Below the pieces are notes generated by a model. The model had not been told where the DNA came from. It did no database searches and worked only from the letters and a program-made list of their open reading frames with translations. Positions 19,461 through 28,073 of a stretch of DNA of 64,000 bases are shown here, piece after piece (position 1 is the stretch's first letter; each line of letters begins with the position of its first letter). Position numbers and translations under genes: made by a program. This DNA comes from Roseiarcus sp963824475 (GTDB taxonomy: Bacteria > Pseudomonadota > Alphaproteobacteria > Rhizobiales > Beijerinckiaceae), in NCBI GenBank assembly GCA_963824475.1, contig CAWGPR010000012.1, forward strand, positions 868,001-932,000. Reading direction: 5' to 3'.

Positions 19461-20231
19461 TTGAGTGCGTCGGAACTCGAGGGACCGCCCCGGATCGCTC
19501 TGGTGACGGGGGCCTCTCGCGGCATTGGCCGCGCCGCGGCCCTCGCCTTGGCCAAGTCGGGCGCGCATGTGGTGGCGCTCGCCCGCACGCAGGGCGCTCT
19601 TGAGGAGCTCGACGACGAAATTCGCGCGCTGCGGCCCGCGGAGCCGGAGGCGACGACCCTGGTCCCCATGGATTTACGTGACTTCGCCGCCATCGATCGG
19701 TTGGGAGAGGCGCTCTATCGCCGGTGGGGCCGGCTTGACGTCTTTGTCGGCAATGCCGGCGTTCTGGGCCTGCTGACCCCCCTGCACCACCTTGATCCAA
19801 AGACATGGGACGACGTGATGGCGGTCAACGTGACCGCGAACTGGCGGCTCATCCGGTCGCTCGACCCGCTGCTGCGCCGCTCCGCTGCGGGGCGCGTCGC
19901 GTTCATAACCTCCGGCGCAGCGAGCCGGGCGGGGCTGCGCGCCTATTGGGGTCCCTACGCGACTTCGAAGGCGGCGCTCGACGCCCTCGCCCGCACCTAT
20001 GCCGCCGAGACCATCAACACGTCGAACATCCGCGTCATGCTGATCAATCCGGGGGCGCTGCGGACGCGGATGCGGGCGACCGCCATGCCCGGCGAAGACC
20101 CCTTGACGCTGCGCGCGCCGGAAGAGCTGGCGCCCAAGATTGTCGAGATCTGCTCGCCCGATTGGACCGAAACGGGAAAGTTGTACGATTTTCCGTCCGG
20201 CCGGGTTCTCAGTTTCCGATCTCCCGCTTGA
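19461..20231 (+). CDS. short-chain dehydrogenase/reductase
   Basis: A 256-residue NAD(P)-dependent oxidoreductase with the classical SDR landmarks: TGASRGIG cofactor motif (residues 16-23), NAG in VGNAGVLG, catalytic Ser in FITSGAASRAG, YATSK as the YxxxK pair, and NPGALRTRMRA after the active site. The start is a TTG at 19461; no better ATG lies upstream. The substrate cannot be told from sequence. It is divergent from ihfA with about 270 bases between, so both promoters probably lie there. Confidence 0.9.
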   Translation: MSASELEGPPRIALVTGASRGIGRAAALALAKSGAHVVALARTQGALEELDDEIRALRPAEPEATTLVPMDLRDFAAIDRLGEALYRRWGRLDVFVGNAGVLGLLTPLHHLDPKTWDDVMAVNVTANWRLIRSLDPLLRRSAAGRVAFITSGAASRAGLRAYWGPYATSKAALDALARTYAAETINTSNIRVMLINPGALRTRMRATAMPGEDPLTLRAPEELAPKIVEICSPDWTETGKLYDFPSGRVLSFRSPA

Positions 20232-20319
20232 GGGAAAGGCGAGCCGGTCGCACCTGTCTGCGGCTGCTCCGACGCATGCTTATCGAGCCCTGATTGTGGC
20301 GCTTGGCGACGCGCAGTTC

Positions 20320-20652
20320 CTATGGCGCTGCGGGCAGAATCCGCAGTGCAATTATTGCCTCATGTCGGAGCGCCGCGCGATTGACACCGCCCTCGGCGAT
20401 CTTAGTGAGCTTCTTGTCCGCGGCCTCCTCCTCGTCCAAGGTCTCGCGCAGCACATCGGCGCAGTCGTTGCGTCCCAGGGGCTTCGCCCATGCAATCAAG
20501 GTTCCGTGGCGCGTCATCTCGTAGTGCTCGACGGCTTGGGCCGCGGCGATGAGCGCAGCGTCCAGCACCTGCTTGTCCTCGACTTCGCCGGCGACCTCCT
20601 CCGCCTCTTCAATGATCCCGTCAATATCGGGGCAATCGACCGAGCGCCGTTC
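20320..20652 (-). pseudogene. DUF892 (YciE/YciF ferritin-like) 3' fragment
   Basis: The minus strand encodes a helical segment: DIDGIIEEAEEVAGEVEDKQ, VLDAALIAAAQAVEHYEMTR, HGTLIAWAKPLGRNDCADVL and DEEEAADKKLTKIAEGGVNR. This is the second half of DUF892 ferritin-like proteins, with the conserved AQAVEHYE and LDEE.A.D.KL motifs carrying metal-ligand acids. The N-terminal half is replaced by a low-complexity frame that runs into the rpsF promoter region. It is a truncated gene left beside the ribosomal cluster. Confidence 0.7.
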
Positions 20653-20896
20653 GTTCCCCGGTTCACGCTCGCCTCGGATTTTCCTTGCCGCGAGCGCAGA
20701 GTCCCGATATGAGAGCCGCCTCGTTGCGTCCCGCCGGGGGCTGAACGGAGGGTCGCGCGCTCGATTGAAGCGAGCGCGCGGCAGGGCCTTGAGCGCCCGT
20801 CCTCCCGTGTTCCCGCCTTCGAACGATCCGGTTCGAGCCTTCCCGGGCTCGAGGGGCTCCGCGTGGGACGCGGCCGTAGAATTGGAAAGGCCCAAA

Positions 20897-21358
20897 ATGG
20901 CTCTCTATGAGCATATCTTCCTGGCGCGCCAGGACGTCACGCCACAGCAAGTCGAGGCGCTGACGGAGCAGATCAAGACGAAGATCGCCTCTCTGGGCGG
21001 CGCGGTCACCAAGGTCGAGCCTTGGGGGTTGAAGTCGCTTGCCTTCCGCATCAAGAAGAACCGCAAGGCGCATTTTACGCTGCTGAATATCGCCGCGCCT
21101 TCCGAGGCGGTGGTCGAGATCGAGCGGCTGCTCAGCATCAACGAGGACGTCGTCCGCTATCTCACCATTCGCGTCGACGAACACGAGGCCGGCCCGTCTG
21201 CGATGTTGCGCAAGCGCGACGACGGCGACCGCGAGGACCGCGGACCGCGCGGACCACGGGGTGACCGGGGTGATCGCGGCGACAGGCCGGACCGTGGGGA
21301 TCGCCCCGATCGTCCGCCGCGCCGACCGCGCGATGACACGACTGTTGGAGTGAACTGA
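20897..21358 (+). CDS. rpsF: 30S ribosomal protein S6
   Basis: A 153-residue S6 that starts MALYEHIFLARQDVT. The S6 core is complete to about residue 100 (VTKVEPWGLKSLAFRIKKNR; LLSINEDVVRYLTIRVDEHE). The C-terminus carries a charged extension of RGPRGDRGDR-type repeats, common in Alphaproteobacteria and probably disordered. The ATG at 20897 was chosen at the family N-terminus. rpsR starts on the last base of its stop (TGATG). Confidence 0.97.
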   Translation: MALYEHIFLARQDVTPQQVEALTEQIKTKIASLGGAVTKVEPWGLKSLAFRIKKNRKAHFTLLNIAAPSEAVVEIERLLSINEDVVRYLTIRVDEHEAGPSAMLRKRDDGDREDRGPRGPRGDRGDRGDRPDRGDRPDRPPRRPRDDTTVGVN

Positions 21359-21594
21359 TGGCGACCGCGCCCCGCCGACCGTTTTTCCGCCGTCGCAAGT
21401 CGTGCCCGTTTTCAGGCCCCAACGCGCCGAAGATCAACTACAAGGACACGCGCCTGTTGTCGCGCTACATCTCCGAACGCGGCAAGATCGTGCCGTCGCG
21501 GATCACCGCGGTCAGCGCCGGCAAGCAGCGCGAACTCGCCCAGGCGATCAAGCGCGCTCGATTCCTCGGCCTGCTTCCATATGTGATCCGCTGA
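21358..21594 (+). CDS. rpsR: 30S ribosomal protein S18
   Basis: A 78-residue S18 with the conserved FFRRRKSCPFSG, INYKDTRLLSRYISERGKI, PSRITAVSAGKQRELAQAIK and RARFLGLLPYV blocks. S6 and S18 form a heterodimer in the 30S platform, consistent with the one-base overlapped pair. The single Cys in KSCPFSG is the form with a partly lost zinc site. DUF2232 follows after 120 bases. Confidence 0.98.
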   Translation: MATAPRRPFFRRRKSCPFSGPNAPKINYKDTRLLSRYISERGKIVPSRITAVSAGKQRELAQAIKRARFLGLLPYVIR

Positions 21595-21714
21595 AGGCGG
21601 CCGCGGCGTCGCCGCGCCTCAAGTTTCGAACCCGCCGCGTTCGGCCCGCGGCGGCAGTTGGAGGCGGCCCGTCGGCCCCTTCTAACCGCAAACCGACGCG
21701 GGACAGCGCTCGTC

Positions 21715-22701
21715 ATGTTGCATCGATTTGTCGTCGCGATCGGAGCGGGATGCGCCGCAGCGCTGCTGTTCGTCGTCAGCGCCCAGACGAGCATTCTGGC
21801 GATGGCGCTCGCTTATCTCGCGCCGTTGCCGATCATGATCGCGACCCTGGGCTGGGAACTCGACGCGGGCGCGATCGCCGGGGCGATTTCGGTCGCCGTG
21901 CTCGCCGTGGTCGCCGAGCCGTTGTCCGCATTGGTGTTCGCCGCCTCCATCGCCGCTCCCGCATGGGCTTTGGCCGCGTTCGCGGTCACGCCGCTCGCGC
22001 GATACTTCGGCCGGCAGAAGCCAGACGCTCCGGTCTACCCCTCGGTCGGCGCCATTGTCTCGCTGGCGGCGCTGTTCGGAATGCTTGGCAGCGCCGCGGT
22101 GCTGACAACCGTGATGGTTCTCTACGGCGGCTACCGCGAAGGCGCGCGCCACGTCGCGGAGGCGGTCGCCGCGCTTGCCGCTGACGCTTTCGACAGCGCG
22201 CCCGGCAACCTCACCGCGCGCGAGTTCGCCGACGCGCTCGTGCGCTTTGGCCCGCCGGCGATCGCCGCCTCGACGCTGCTGATGCTGTGCGTCAACCTTT
22301 ATGGCGCGGCGCGTTCGACCCAGCTGTCGCGCAACCTTCGACGGCCGTGGCCCGACCTGCCGACGTCGCTCGCGCTGCCGTGGCCGCTGGGAGTTGCGTT
22401 CCTCGCCTGCGTTGGAGGCGCCTACGCCCTGCCCGCCCCTGCCGGCCAATATTTTTCCATCGGCGCTGGCGGACTCGGGGCGGCGTTGACGCTGCAAGGA
22501 CTGGCGGTCGCGCACGCGCTGTCGCGCGGCCTCAAGATGCGGCCGCTCATGCTGGTTGCGCTCTACGCCTGCTGCGTGCTGCGGGCCAAATACACCCTTC
22601 CCGTCCTTGCGGGCCTCGGCGTCATCGACGGATTCCTCAAGCTGCGCTCGCGCGCGGCGCTCATTGCTCCCCCGCCCCGACTGGACACAAAAAGGAGATA
22701 A
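21715..22701 (+). CDS. DUF2232 integral membrane protein
   Basis: A 328-residue, highly hydrophobic protein with about seven to eight predicted membrane spans (for example FVVAIGAGCAAALLFVVSAQ and YLAPLPIMIATLGW). It belongs to the DUF2232/YybS-like group found between rpsR and rplI in many Rhizobiales. The function is unproven. The ATG at 21715 was chosen because the longer frame adds a charged leader before the first membrane helix. It ends three bases before the rplI start, implying co-transcription. Confidence 0.85.
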   Translation: MLHRFVVAIGAGCAAALLFVVSAQTSILAMALAYLAPLPIMIATLGWELDAGAIAGAISVAVLAVVAEPLSALVFAASIAAPAWALAAFAVTPLARYFGRQKPDAPVYPSVGAIVSLAALFGMLGSAAVLTTVMVLYGGYREGARHVAEAVAALAADAFDSAPGNLTAREFADALVRFGPPAIAASTLLMLCVNLYGAARSTQLSRNLRRPWPDLPTSLALPWPLGVAFLACVGGAYALPAPAGQYFSIGAGGLGAALTLQGLAVAHALSRGLKMRPLMLVALYACCVLRAKYTLPVLAGLGVIDGFLKLRSRAALIAPPPRLDTKRR

Positions 22702-22704
22702 CCC

Positions 22705-23280
22705 ATGGACGTCATTTTGCTGGAGCGCGTCGGCAAGCTCGGACATATCGGCGATACGGTGCGCGTGAAGGACGGCTACGCGCGCAATTTCCTTCTGCCG
22801 CGCGGCAAGGCGTTGCGCGCGACCGACGCCAACAAGAAGAAATTCGAGGCCCGGCGCGGTGACCTCGAGGCCCGCAATCATGAGCTCAAGCGCAGCGCGA
22901 ACGAGGTTTCGGGCAAGCTCGAAGGCGCTACCGTCGTCATCATCCGCCAGGCTGGCGAGACCGGGCAGCTTTATGGCTCGGTGTCGGCGCGCGACATCGC
23001 CGAGGCGCTGACCGCCGCCGGACACCCGGTGCAGCGCGTCCATGTCGCGATCCAGCACCCGATCAAGACCCTTGGCCTGCACCGAGTCCCGATTCACCTG
23101 CATCCAGAGGTGGAGTCCAAGGTCACCGTCAATGTCGCGCGCTCGCCTGAGCAGGCCGAACGGCAGGCGAAGGGCGAAGACCTCACGGTGCGCGAGCAGA
23201 CCTCGATGGATGACCTCGGGCTCGAAGTCGGCCGGGCGCTGGCCGAGGCGGGTCCTGGCGAGAGCCTTGGTCGGGAATAG
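22705..23280 (+). CDS. rplI: 50S ribosomal protein L9
   Basis: A 191-residue L9. The N-terminal rRNA-binding domain is MDVILLERVGKLGHIGDTVR followed by GYARNFLLPRGKALRAT. A long connecting helix (NKKKFEARRGDLEARNHELK) leads to the C-terminal domain (VSARDIAEALTAAGHPVQRV; IKTLGLHRVPIHLHPEVES). A strong ribosome site, AAAGGAGAT, precedes the ATG. It has an alphaproteobacterial C-terminal extension. Confidence 0.98.
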   Translation: MDVILLERVGKLGHIGDTVRVKDGYARNFLLPRGKALRATDANKKKFEARRGDLEARNHELKRSANEVSGKLEGATVVIIRQAGETGQLYGSVSARDIAEALTAAGHPVQRVHVAIQHPIKTLGLHRVPIHLHPEVESKVTVNVARSPEQAERQAKGEDLTVREQTSMDDLGLEVGRALAEAGPGESLGRE

Positions 23281-23289
23281 GGCGCGAAC

Positions 23290-23309
23290 GCGCGCACAAG
23301 TTTGCGCGC
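23290..23309 (+). terminator. hairpin after rplI
   Basis: Ten bases after the rplI stop, GCGCGCA and TGCGCGC form a perfect 7-bp stem around CAAGTT. No T-run follows, so it may stabilise the mRNA end or act with other factors instead of being a classical intrinsic terminator. Confidence 0.4.
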
Positions 23310-23799
23310 GCCAACAATTCCAGGGGCTTGGCGCCTCCTTTGCGCAACTTTTTGCGGCCGGGTGCGCGCAAGCGCGGCTCGGGTGGGGGAGGAGACGCAA
23401 AAGGGGGCTGGCCGTTGCGTTTCGGGCGTCGGCGAGGCCCAGAAACAGCGAAAACGAAAGGAATGTTTCGCCGAGCGAAACGAGCGGTTTCGCGACCCGG
23501 GTCGTAAGCCATTGGAATCATTGCCTGCGAAACGAAGCCATTTCGCGGGATTGTTTGTTTTCGAGGACTTAGCCCCCTTTTCGTTTCGCGCTTCTCGCCG
23601 CATCCGTTCTCTCGGCCCCAAAAAGCCTAAGCCCAGCGGACCGCGAAGCGCCCCCTTCGAGGCTGCGCGCGGCCTTGGGGGACGGTCCGGACAAGGATCT
23701 GGTTTCGACCATAACTCATCATCATAACCGAAAATTCTGAAATAGGCAAGATAATGTTCGATTAATTTTGGAATTATGGGAGTACGGCGTTCTGTTTTG

Positions 23800-23930
23800 G
23801 TCATGGCCGGGCTTGTCCCGGCCATCCACGAGAACGCCTGATCATGCGAAATTGCTAATGAAATTATAAAATCGGAACAGATCAATGGCACTGATGCTGC
23901 GTGGATGGCCGGGACAAGCCCGGCCATGAC
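23800..23930. repeat. 30-bp perfect inverted repeat pair, family 1
   Basis: The arm at 23800-23829, GTCATGGCCGGGCTTGTCCC..., is the exact complement of 23901-23930. Each arm is itself palindromic around CCGGGCTTGTCCCGG. The 70-bp spacer is AT-rich. A related element with GACCC in place of GTCCC lies at 38177-38315. It resembles REP/BIME-type intergenic elements common in Rhizobiales. Confidence 0.85.
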
Positions 23931-23966
23931 GAAAAACCGAAGCATGGGCCTCCAACCGGGCGTTTA

Positions 23967-24160
23967 GGTGACAAGGTAACAGTTTACTCAATCCCCATGA
24001 ATCCCAGCCGCAGCCGCTGGCATGACGCTTGTTCCCCGCCGGGAGCGGCAATTCATCGTCCTAGCTGTTTCCGATCATGTCGCTCGCGTCTGTCGCGCGG
24101 ACCGGACGACAGGCTGCGGCGATCGGACCTGAATGGGGGTTGAGTACAGTGTCACCGTAA
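23967..24160. repeat. possible insertion-sequence scar with inverted ends
   Basis: The left motif GGTGACAAGGTAACAGTTTA followed by CTCAATCCCC (23967-23996) is matched in inverted orientation by 24131-24160, which reads TTACGGTGACACTGTACTCA on the minus strand. Only about 130 bases lie between, so no transposase remains. The same motif occurs singly at 458-478. Confidence 0.4.
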
Positions 24161-24486
24161 TTCTGACGCAGTTGAGCTTCAGCCCCCGTGACAAGTCGCG
24201 GGGGTGAACACGATCCCGCTATTCAAGCTCATTAAACAGGCGCCAACACCTTCGTTCTCCCCAAGATGATCGGCCGCACCTGGCCCGCGCGAAAGAGCCG
24301 AGGGATTCATCGGGTGTCGGATTGACTCTGTCAAAGCGGACGAAATACTTTCATTGTTGCGTCGTCGGCTTCAGTAGGTTTTTCAAGCGTGAATGTACCC
24401 TCAATAGATTAAATGATTAAATTGCGTCGAGGAAAGGTATCCTCTCGGGGGCGACTGACGCGATATTTCAACTCTGGAGAATCGAC

Positions 24487-24723
24487 GTGCCTACCATCGC
24501 TAAAATCCTCTTGCTCGGCGGAATCGCCCGTCTTATCTCCACCGGAGAAGCGAGCGCCAAAGAGAAAACTTTCTGCTACTTCCACCACAATTGCCCCGAC
24601 GCCGGAAAGATTCAGGGGCTCTACTCTAAGCGGCAGTGTCAGGATGACGTCAAAAACAAGAGTGGTCGGAAGATGGGGATGAGCTGGGGCGATGGCCCCA
24701 CGAGCTGCGAGAACGTCAACTGA
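24487..24723 (+). CDS. small secreted cysteine-containing protein, unknown
   Basis: A 78-residue protein from a GTG start with CTGGAGA as a good ribosome site 6-10 bases upstream. The N-terminus is signal-like (TIAKILLLGGIARLISTGEASA), and the rest has four cysteines (FCYFHHNCPD, RQCQDD, TSCENVN) that could form two disulphides. No family was recognised. Isolated between repeat-rich stretches. The composition is less GC-rich than its neighbours. Confidence 0.5.
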   Translation: MPTIAKILLLGGIARLISTGEASAKEKTFCYFHHNCPDAGKIQGLYSKRQCQDDVKNKSGRKMGMSWGDGPTSCENVN

Positions 24724-25130
24724 TCACAATAAATTGAAAAGCGAACGCGCCTGTGAGCCTGCGCTCGCGAGCTTGAGCGCTGGAAGGTCGTTCTGGGCCT
24801 TTCGGCGACGCTGGGTCTCGCCGCGACGGTTTTGGCGCCTGTCGGCAGCCCTCTAGTCTAGGCGTGACCGTGCGAAGATCTCCATCCCATGCGGGGTTTT
24901 CTTTTCCGTCTGCCAAAATTGCGACTATCGGACTGTAGAGAAGCTTGATTTCGCGGATTGGCACGTGTCCCTCGTCCCCGGTTACAGTGGCAGTGAAGCG
25001 CGACGATGCGCGATCCCCTCTTCGTCGAGGTATGGAACTCGCGCTTGTCCTCTAGGATGTGTCCAAAAGCGTATCATTCCGTAAAATTTTTCAGCCGCCC
25101 AGTTTCGCGTCAATCCGCCCGAACCCCCTC
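24724..25130. other. gene-free interval downstream of galM
   Basis: No supported gene. A short open stretch near 24770-24860 encodes a hydrophobic WKVVLGLSATLGLAATVLA-like peptide with no credible start; it may be the remnant of a small membrane protein. Confidence 0.4.
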
Positions 25131-26138
25131 CTACCCAAAGCGAAATTCGGTCACGTGCTGATACTCGTCGTCCGGGTACAGCACGCAATCGGTGAAATGG
25201 CGCCGGTTGGGCGAATCCGGGAAGGCTTGCGCCTCGAGCGCCAAGCCCGCATGCGCGCCGTAATGCTGGCCGTCCAATCCGGGCGCCGGACAGTTGAGCG
25301 GCGCCGCATCGTAGAACTGGACGCCGGGCTCGGTTGAGAACAGGCTCATCGTCAGGCCGTTCCGGGGCGATCGCACCGCCGCTATTTGCGCAAGACCTTC
25401 TTCGTCGGGCTCAAGCGCGGCGACGAAATTGGTGTCGTAGGCCGTGCCGGTCGGATTGCGGACCGGGCGGGGGCTGCGAAAGTCGTAAGGAGTGCCCGCG
25501 ACGGCGCGGATCTCGCCGGTCGGAATCAACTCGGAATCGGCGGGCGTATAAAAGTCGGCGAACAGCGTCACTTCATGATCGAGAATGTCCGCCGAGCCGT
25601 CGAGATTGAAATAGGTGTGGTTGGTGAGATTGATGACGGTCGGTCGGTCCGCGACCGCCGAAAGTTCGATCCGAAGCGTCGCGGGCTCAACGAGGCGGTA
25701 GACGCAGGTCGCGGTCAAGGCGCCCGGGAAGCCGGCGTCGCCGTCCGGCGATTCGAGCGTCAGCTCGACCGACGAGCCGTCATAGGCGCCGAGCTTCCAG
25801 ATCCGGTGGCCGAATCCATGCGGGCCGCCGTGCAGCGTGTGCTTCTGGCCGGGCTTGCGCTCGAGCTGATAGGCGACTCCGTCGAGGGTAAACCGGCCAT
25901 TGGCGATCCGGTTGGCGAACCGCCCCGGCACCGCGCCGAAAGACGGCGAGTAAGCGACATAGTCCTCGATCGTGTTGAGGCCGAGCGCGACCCGCTGCAG
26001 ACCGTTCGAGCTTGGCACGACGAGGTCGCGCACCACCGCGCCATAGGTGAGAATTTTCGCGCTCGCCCCCGCGCTGGACGCGATCGTGACCTCGAACACC
26101 GGCGATTGATCAATCTGGCCGAAACTGCGTGCGCTCAT
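25131..26138 (-). CDS. galM: aldose 1-epimerase (galactose mutarotase)
   Basis: A 335-residue enzyme interconverting alpha and beta anomers of hexoses. It shows GRFANRIANGRFTLDG and HTLHGGPHGFGHRIW (substrate His), INLTNHTYFNLDG (catalytic His), and LALEAQAFPDSPN (catalytic Glu), in the right order and spacing for GalM. There is no signal peptide. It is 39 bases downstream of the UDG gene on the same strand and may be co-transcribed with NYN-UDG. Confidence 0.94.
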   Translation of the reverse strand: MSARSFGQIDQSPVFEVTIASSAGASAKILTYGAVVRDLVVPSSNGLQRVALGLNTIEDYVAYSPSFGAVPGRFANRIANGRFTLDGVAYQLERKPGQKHTLHGGPHGFGHRIWKLGAYDGSSVELTLESPDGDAGFPGALTATCVYRLVEPATLRIELSAVADRPTVINLTNHTYFNLDGSADILDHEVTLFADFYTPADSELIPTGEIRAVAGTPYDFRSPRPVRNPTGTAYDTNFVAALEPDEEGLAQIAAVRSPRNGLTMSLFSTEPGVQFYDAAPLNCPAPGLDGQHYGAHAGLALEAQAFPDSPNRRHFTDCVLYPDDEYQHVTEFRFG

Positions 26139-26177
26139 TGTCCCCCCAATTGTGACGTTCCGCGGGCCCGCGCCCCC

Positions 26178-26846
26178 TCACCCCACGACCGGCGTCGGCT
26201 GGTCCGCGCGGTCGAGTTCGGCGCGGATCGAAGCGAAGACCTGGCGGAACATCGTTTCGGTCAGCACGCCGGTGTTGGTGTTGTAGCGCGAGCAATGATA
26301 GCTGTCGAAGAGGATGATGGCGGGGGTGAGCGGATGCCGCGCGCCATGCGCGAAAGGGAACTTTGACGGGCTGAGTTTCAGCGCCCGCACCGTGCTTTCG
26401 TGCGCGATCCGGCCAAGCGCGAGCATGACCTTAAGGTGCGGCAGCGCCGAGATCGCGGGCGTGAGATATCGGCGGCAGGTCGCGATTTCCTGTGGGCTGG
26501 GCTTGTTCTGCGGCGGAACGCAGCGCACGGCGTTGACGATCGCGCAGTCGACGAGCGCAAGGCCGTCGTCCGGGCGACGATCGTAGGCGCCTGAGGCGAA
26601 GCCGAATGCGAGCAGCGTCGCATAGAGAAGCTCGCCGGCGTAGTCGCCGGTGAACGGACGTCCCGTCCGGTTGGCCCCGCGCAAGCCCGGCGCAAGGCCA
26701 ATGATCAGCACGCGCGCGTCCCCTTCGCCAAAGCTGGGCACCGGCGCGTTCCACCAGTCGGGGTAGGCCGCCCGGTTCGTCGTCCGGAACGCCGCGAGGC
26801 GCGGACAATCCGGGCAATCGTGCGCCGGGCCGGCGTCGAAGACCAC
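26178..26846 (-). CDS. uracil-DNA glycosylase, family 5-like (UDGb)
   Basis: A 222-residue base-excision-repair enzyme. The family 5 signature is GLAPGLRGANRTGRPFTGDY, with the second motif in DSYHCSRYNTNTG. Cysteines in HDCPDCPRL, NAVRCVPPQ and IATCRRYL fit the [4Fe-4S] cluster of families 4 and 5. The start is a GTG at 26846. Family 5 enzymes remove uracil and some deaminated purines. It sits 14 bases after the NYN gene, so the two are likely co-transcribed. Confidence 0.9.
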   Translation of the reverse strand: MVFDAGPAHDCPDCPRLAAFRTTNRAAYPDWWNAPVPSFGEGDARVLIIGLAPGLRGANRTGRPFTGDYAGELLYATLLAFGFASGAYDRRPDDGLALVDCAIVNAVRCVPPQNKPSPQEIATCRRYLTPAISALPHLKVMLALGRIAHESTVRALKLSPSKFPFAHGARHPLTPAIILFDSYHCSRYNTNTGVLTETMFRQVFASIRAELDRADQPTPVVG

Positions 26847-26860
26847 GCGGCGGTCGGCGC

Positions 26861-27469
26861 CTACTCGCGCAATTCCTCGGCCGGCTGCTGGATCGGCCCG
26901 AAGGACTGGCCTCGGCGATGGTCGGCGGCGCGCTGCGGCCGATCGCCGGGATCGCGTCCGATCCTCTGGATCAGATGGGCGAGATCGATGAATTCGTCCG
27001 CCTGGCGACGCAGTTCGTCCGCCACCATCGGCGGCTGGGTCGAAATCGTCGACACGACCGCCACCCGGACGCCCTTGCGCTGGATCGCTTCGACCAGCGA
27101 CCGGAAGTCGCCGTCGCCGGAAAACAGGACCATCAAGTCGAGATGCGGCGCCATATCCATGGCGTTGACCGCAAGCTCGATATCCATGTTGCCTTTGACT
27201 TTGCGGCGTCCCGTCGAGTCAACAAACTCCTTCGTCGGTTTGGTCACGACTGAATAACCGTTATAGTCGAGCCAGTCGACCAATGGTCGAACGGAGGAAT
27301 ATTCCTGATCGTCGACCAAAGCCGTATAGTAGAAGGCTCGTATTAGGCGTCCCTTGGCCTGGAATTCCCTCAGGAGCCGTTTATAGTCGATGTCGAATCC
27401 GAGAGCTTTTGCGCTGGCGTAGAGATTTGCCCCGTCAATAAACAGGGCGATACGTTCCAATGATGACAT
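26861..27469 (-). CDS. NYN domain (LabA/DUF88-like) protein
   Basis: A 202-residue PIN-like putative RNase. The metal-binding acids are visible in ALFIDGANLYASAK, KGNMDIELAVNAMD and LVLFSGDGDFRSL, followed by GVRVAVVST. The last 40 residues are polar and probably flexible. Such proteins are widely conserved in Rhizobiales, and their RNA targets are unknown. It heads a probable three-gene unit NYN-UDG-galM. Confidence 0.9.
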   Translation of the reverse strand: MSSLERIALFIDGANLYASAKALGFDIDYKRLLREFQAKGRLIRAFYYTALVDDQEYSSVRPLVDWLDYNGYSVVTKPTKEFVDSTGRRKVKGNMDIELAVNAMDMAPHLDLMVLFSGDGDFRSLVEAIQRKGVRVAVVSTISTQPPMVADELRRQADEFIDLAHLIQRIGRDPGDRPQRAADHRRGQSFGPIQQPAEELRE

Positions 27470-28073
27470 ATGACGTTCTTTTCACGTTTCGATGTTTACA
27501 TTGATTGGGTGTTTATGGCGGCTTGTTCGGCAGCCGCCCCACATGACATTTTCATGAAACCACGATCAAGTCTGAAGTTAGACCGGGCCCAGGTTTGTCG
27601 AGAATTTTTCGATCCTCCCCCTGGAGGCCTAACGGCTTAACTTGATCGAACCCATCGCCGCCGGGGCGGCGAATCCGAACAACATAGTTCCTGTCCAGTG
27701 TGAAATCCACCCGGTTCGGCGCAATTTTGCGTTGCGCGTGAGCCCGGCGGCGGGGTCAATCCGGAATTCGGTTAATCAATTCGCTGTGTCATTCCCGACC
27801 GCCGCAGAGAGGCCGACCGGGAATCCGGCGCGCCCGCGCTCAGACGTTTGTCGGGCTTGCCGGGCTTCGGGAGGTCAGACCTTCCCCCCGGATCGCAGTC
27901 CGGGGGCTGCCTGGGAATGACAATGACCAAGGAAATGAGCCGGATTTCCGGAAGGAAAGCCGCGAGGATTGACGAGGCCGCGTCGCCAGCGTTTGGTAGG
28001 ATCGCATTGGTCGCCGTGCGGACGGGCGAGATGGCAACTCCGGGCCCATGGGCGGCTTCGATTGGGAGGGCTT
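27470..28073. other. intergenic region with palindromic element
   Basis: The divergent promoters of the NYN gene and the FAH gene should lie here. 27470-27600 is comparatively AT-rich. A repeat element occupies 27787-27922. No gene was seen. Confidence 0.5.
27787..27922. repeat. palindromic intergenic element with TGTCATTCCC ends
   Basis: The termini TGTCATTCCC and GGGAATGACA are exact complements, about 136 bases apart. Internal blocks CCGGGAATCCGG and CCCCCGGATCGCAGTCCGGG are also self-complementary. It is MITE-like, a second family distinct from those at 23800 and 55271. Confidence 0.65.

Larger units (their letters stand above)
23281..24486. other. 1.2-kb gene-free, repeat-rich interval
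   Basis: No gene is supported. At 23461-23560 the motif CGAAA/TTTCG recurs many times around short palindromes. 23800-23930 is a long inverted repeat. 23967-24160 carries two IS-end-like motifs in opposite orientation. GC content drops around 23720-23890. Open frames here are low-complexity shadows. Confidence 0.55.

Noticed and set aside
20897..21358. The RGPRGDRGDR tail of S6 as a frameshift product
   Set aside because: Charged low-complexity S6 extensions are normal in Alphaproteobacteria, and the frame ends exactly at the rpsR start.
21682..23400. A 572-codon minus-strand frame opposite DUF2232 and rplI
   Set aside because: It is antisense to well-supported genes and rich in Arg/Gly/His with no recognisable motif.
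23461..23560. CGAAA/TTTCG-rich stretch considered as a CRISPR-like or iteron array
   Set aside because: Units are short, irregularly spaced and in both orientations, with no constant repeat or spacer length.
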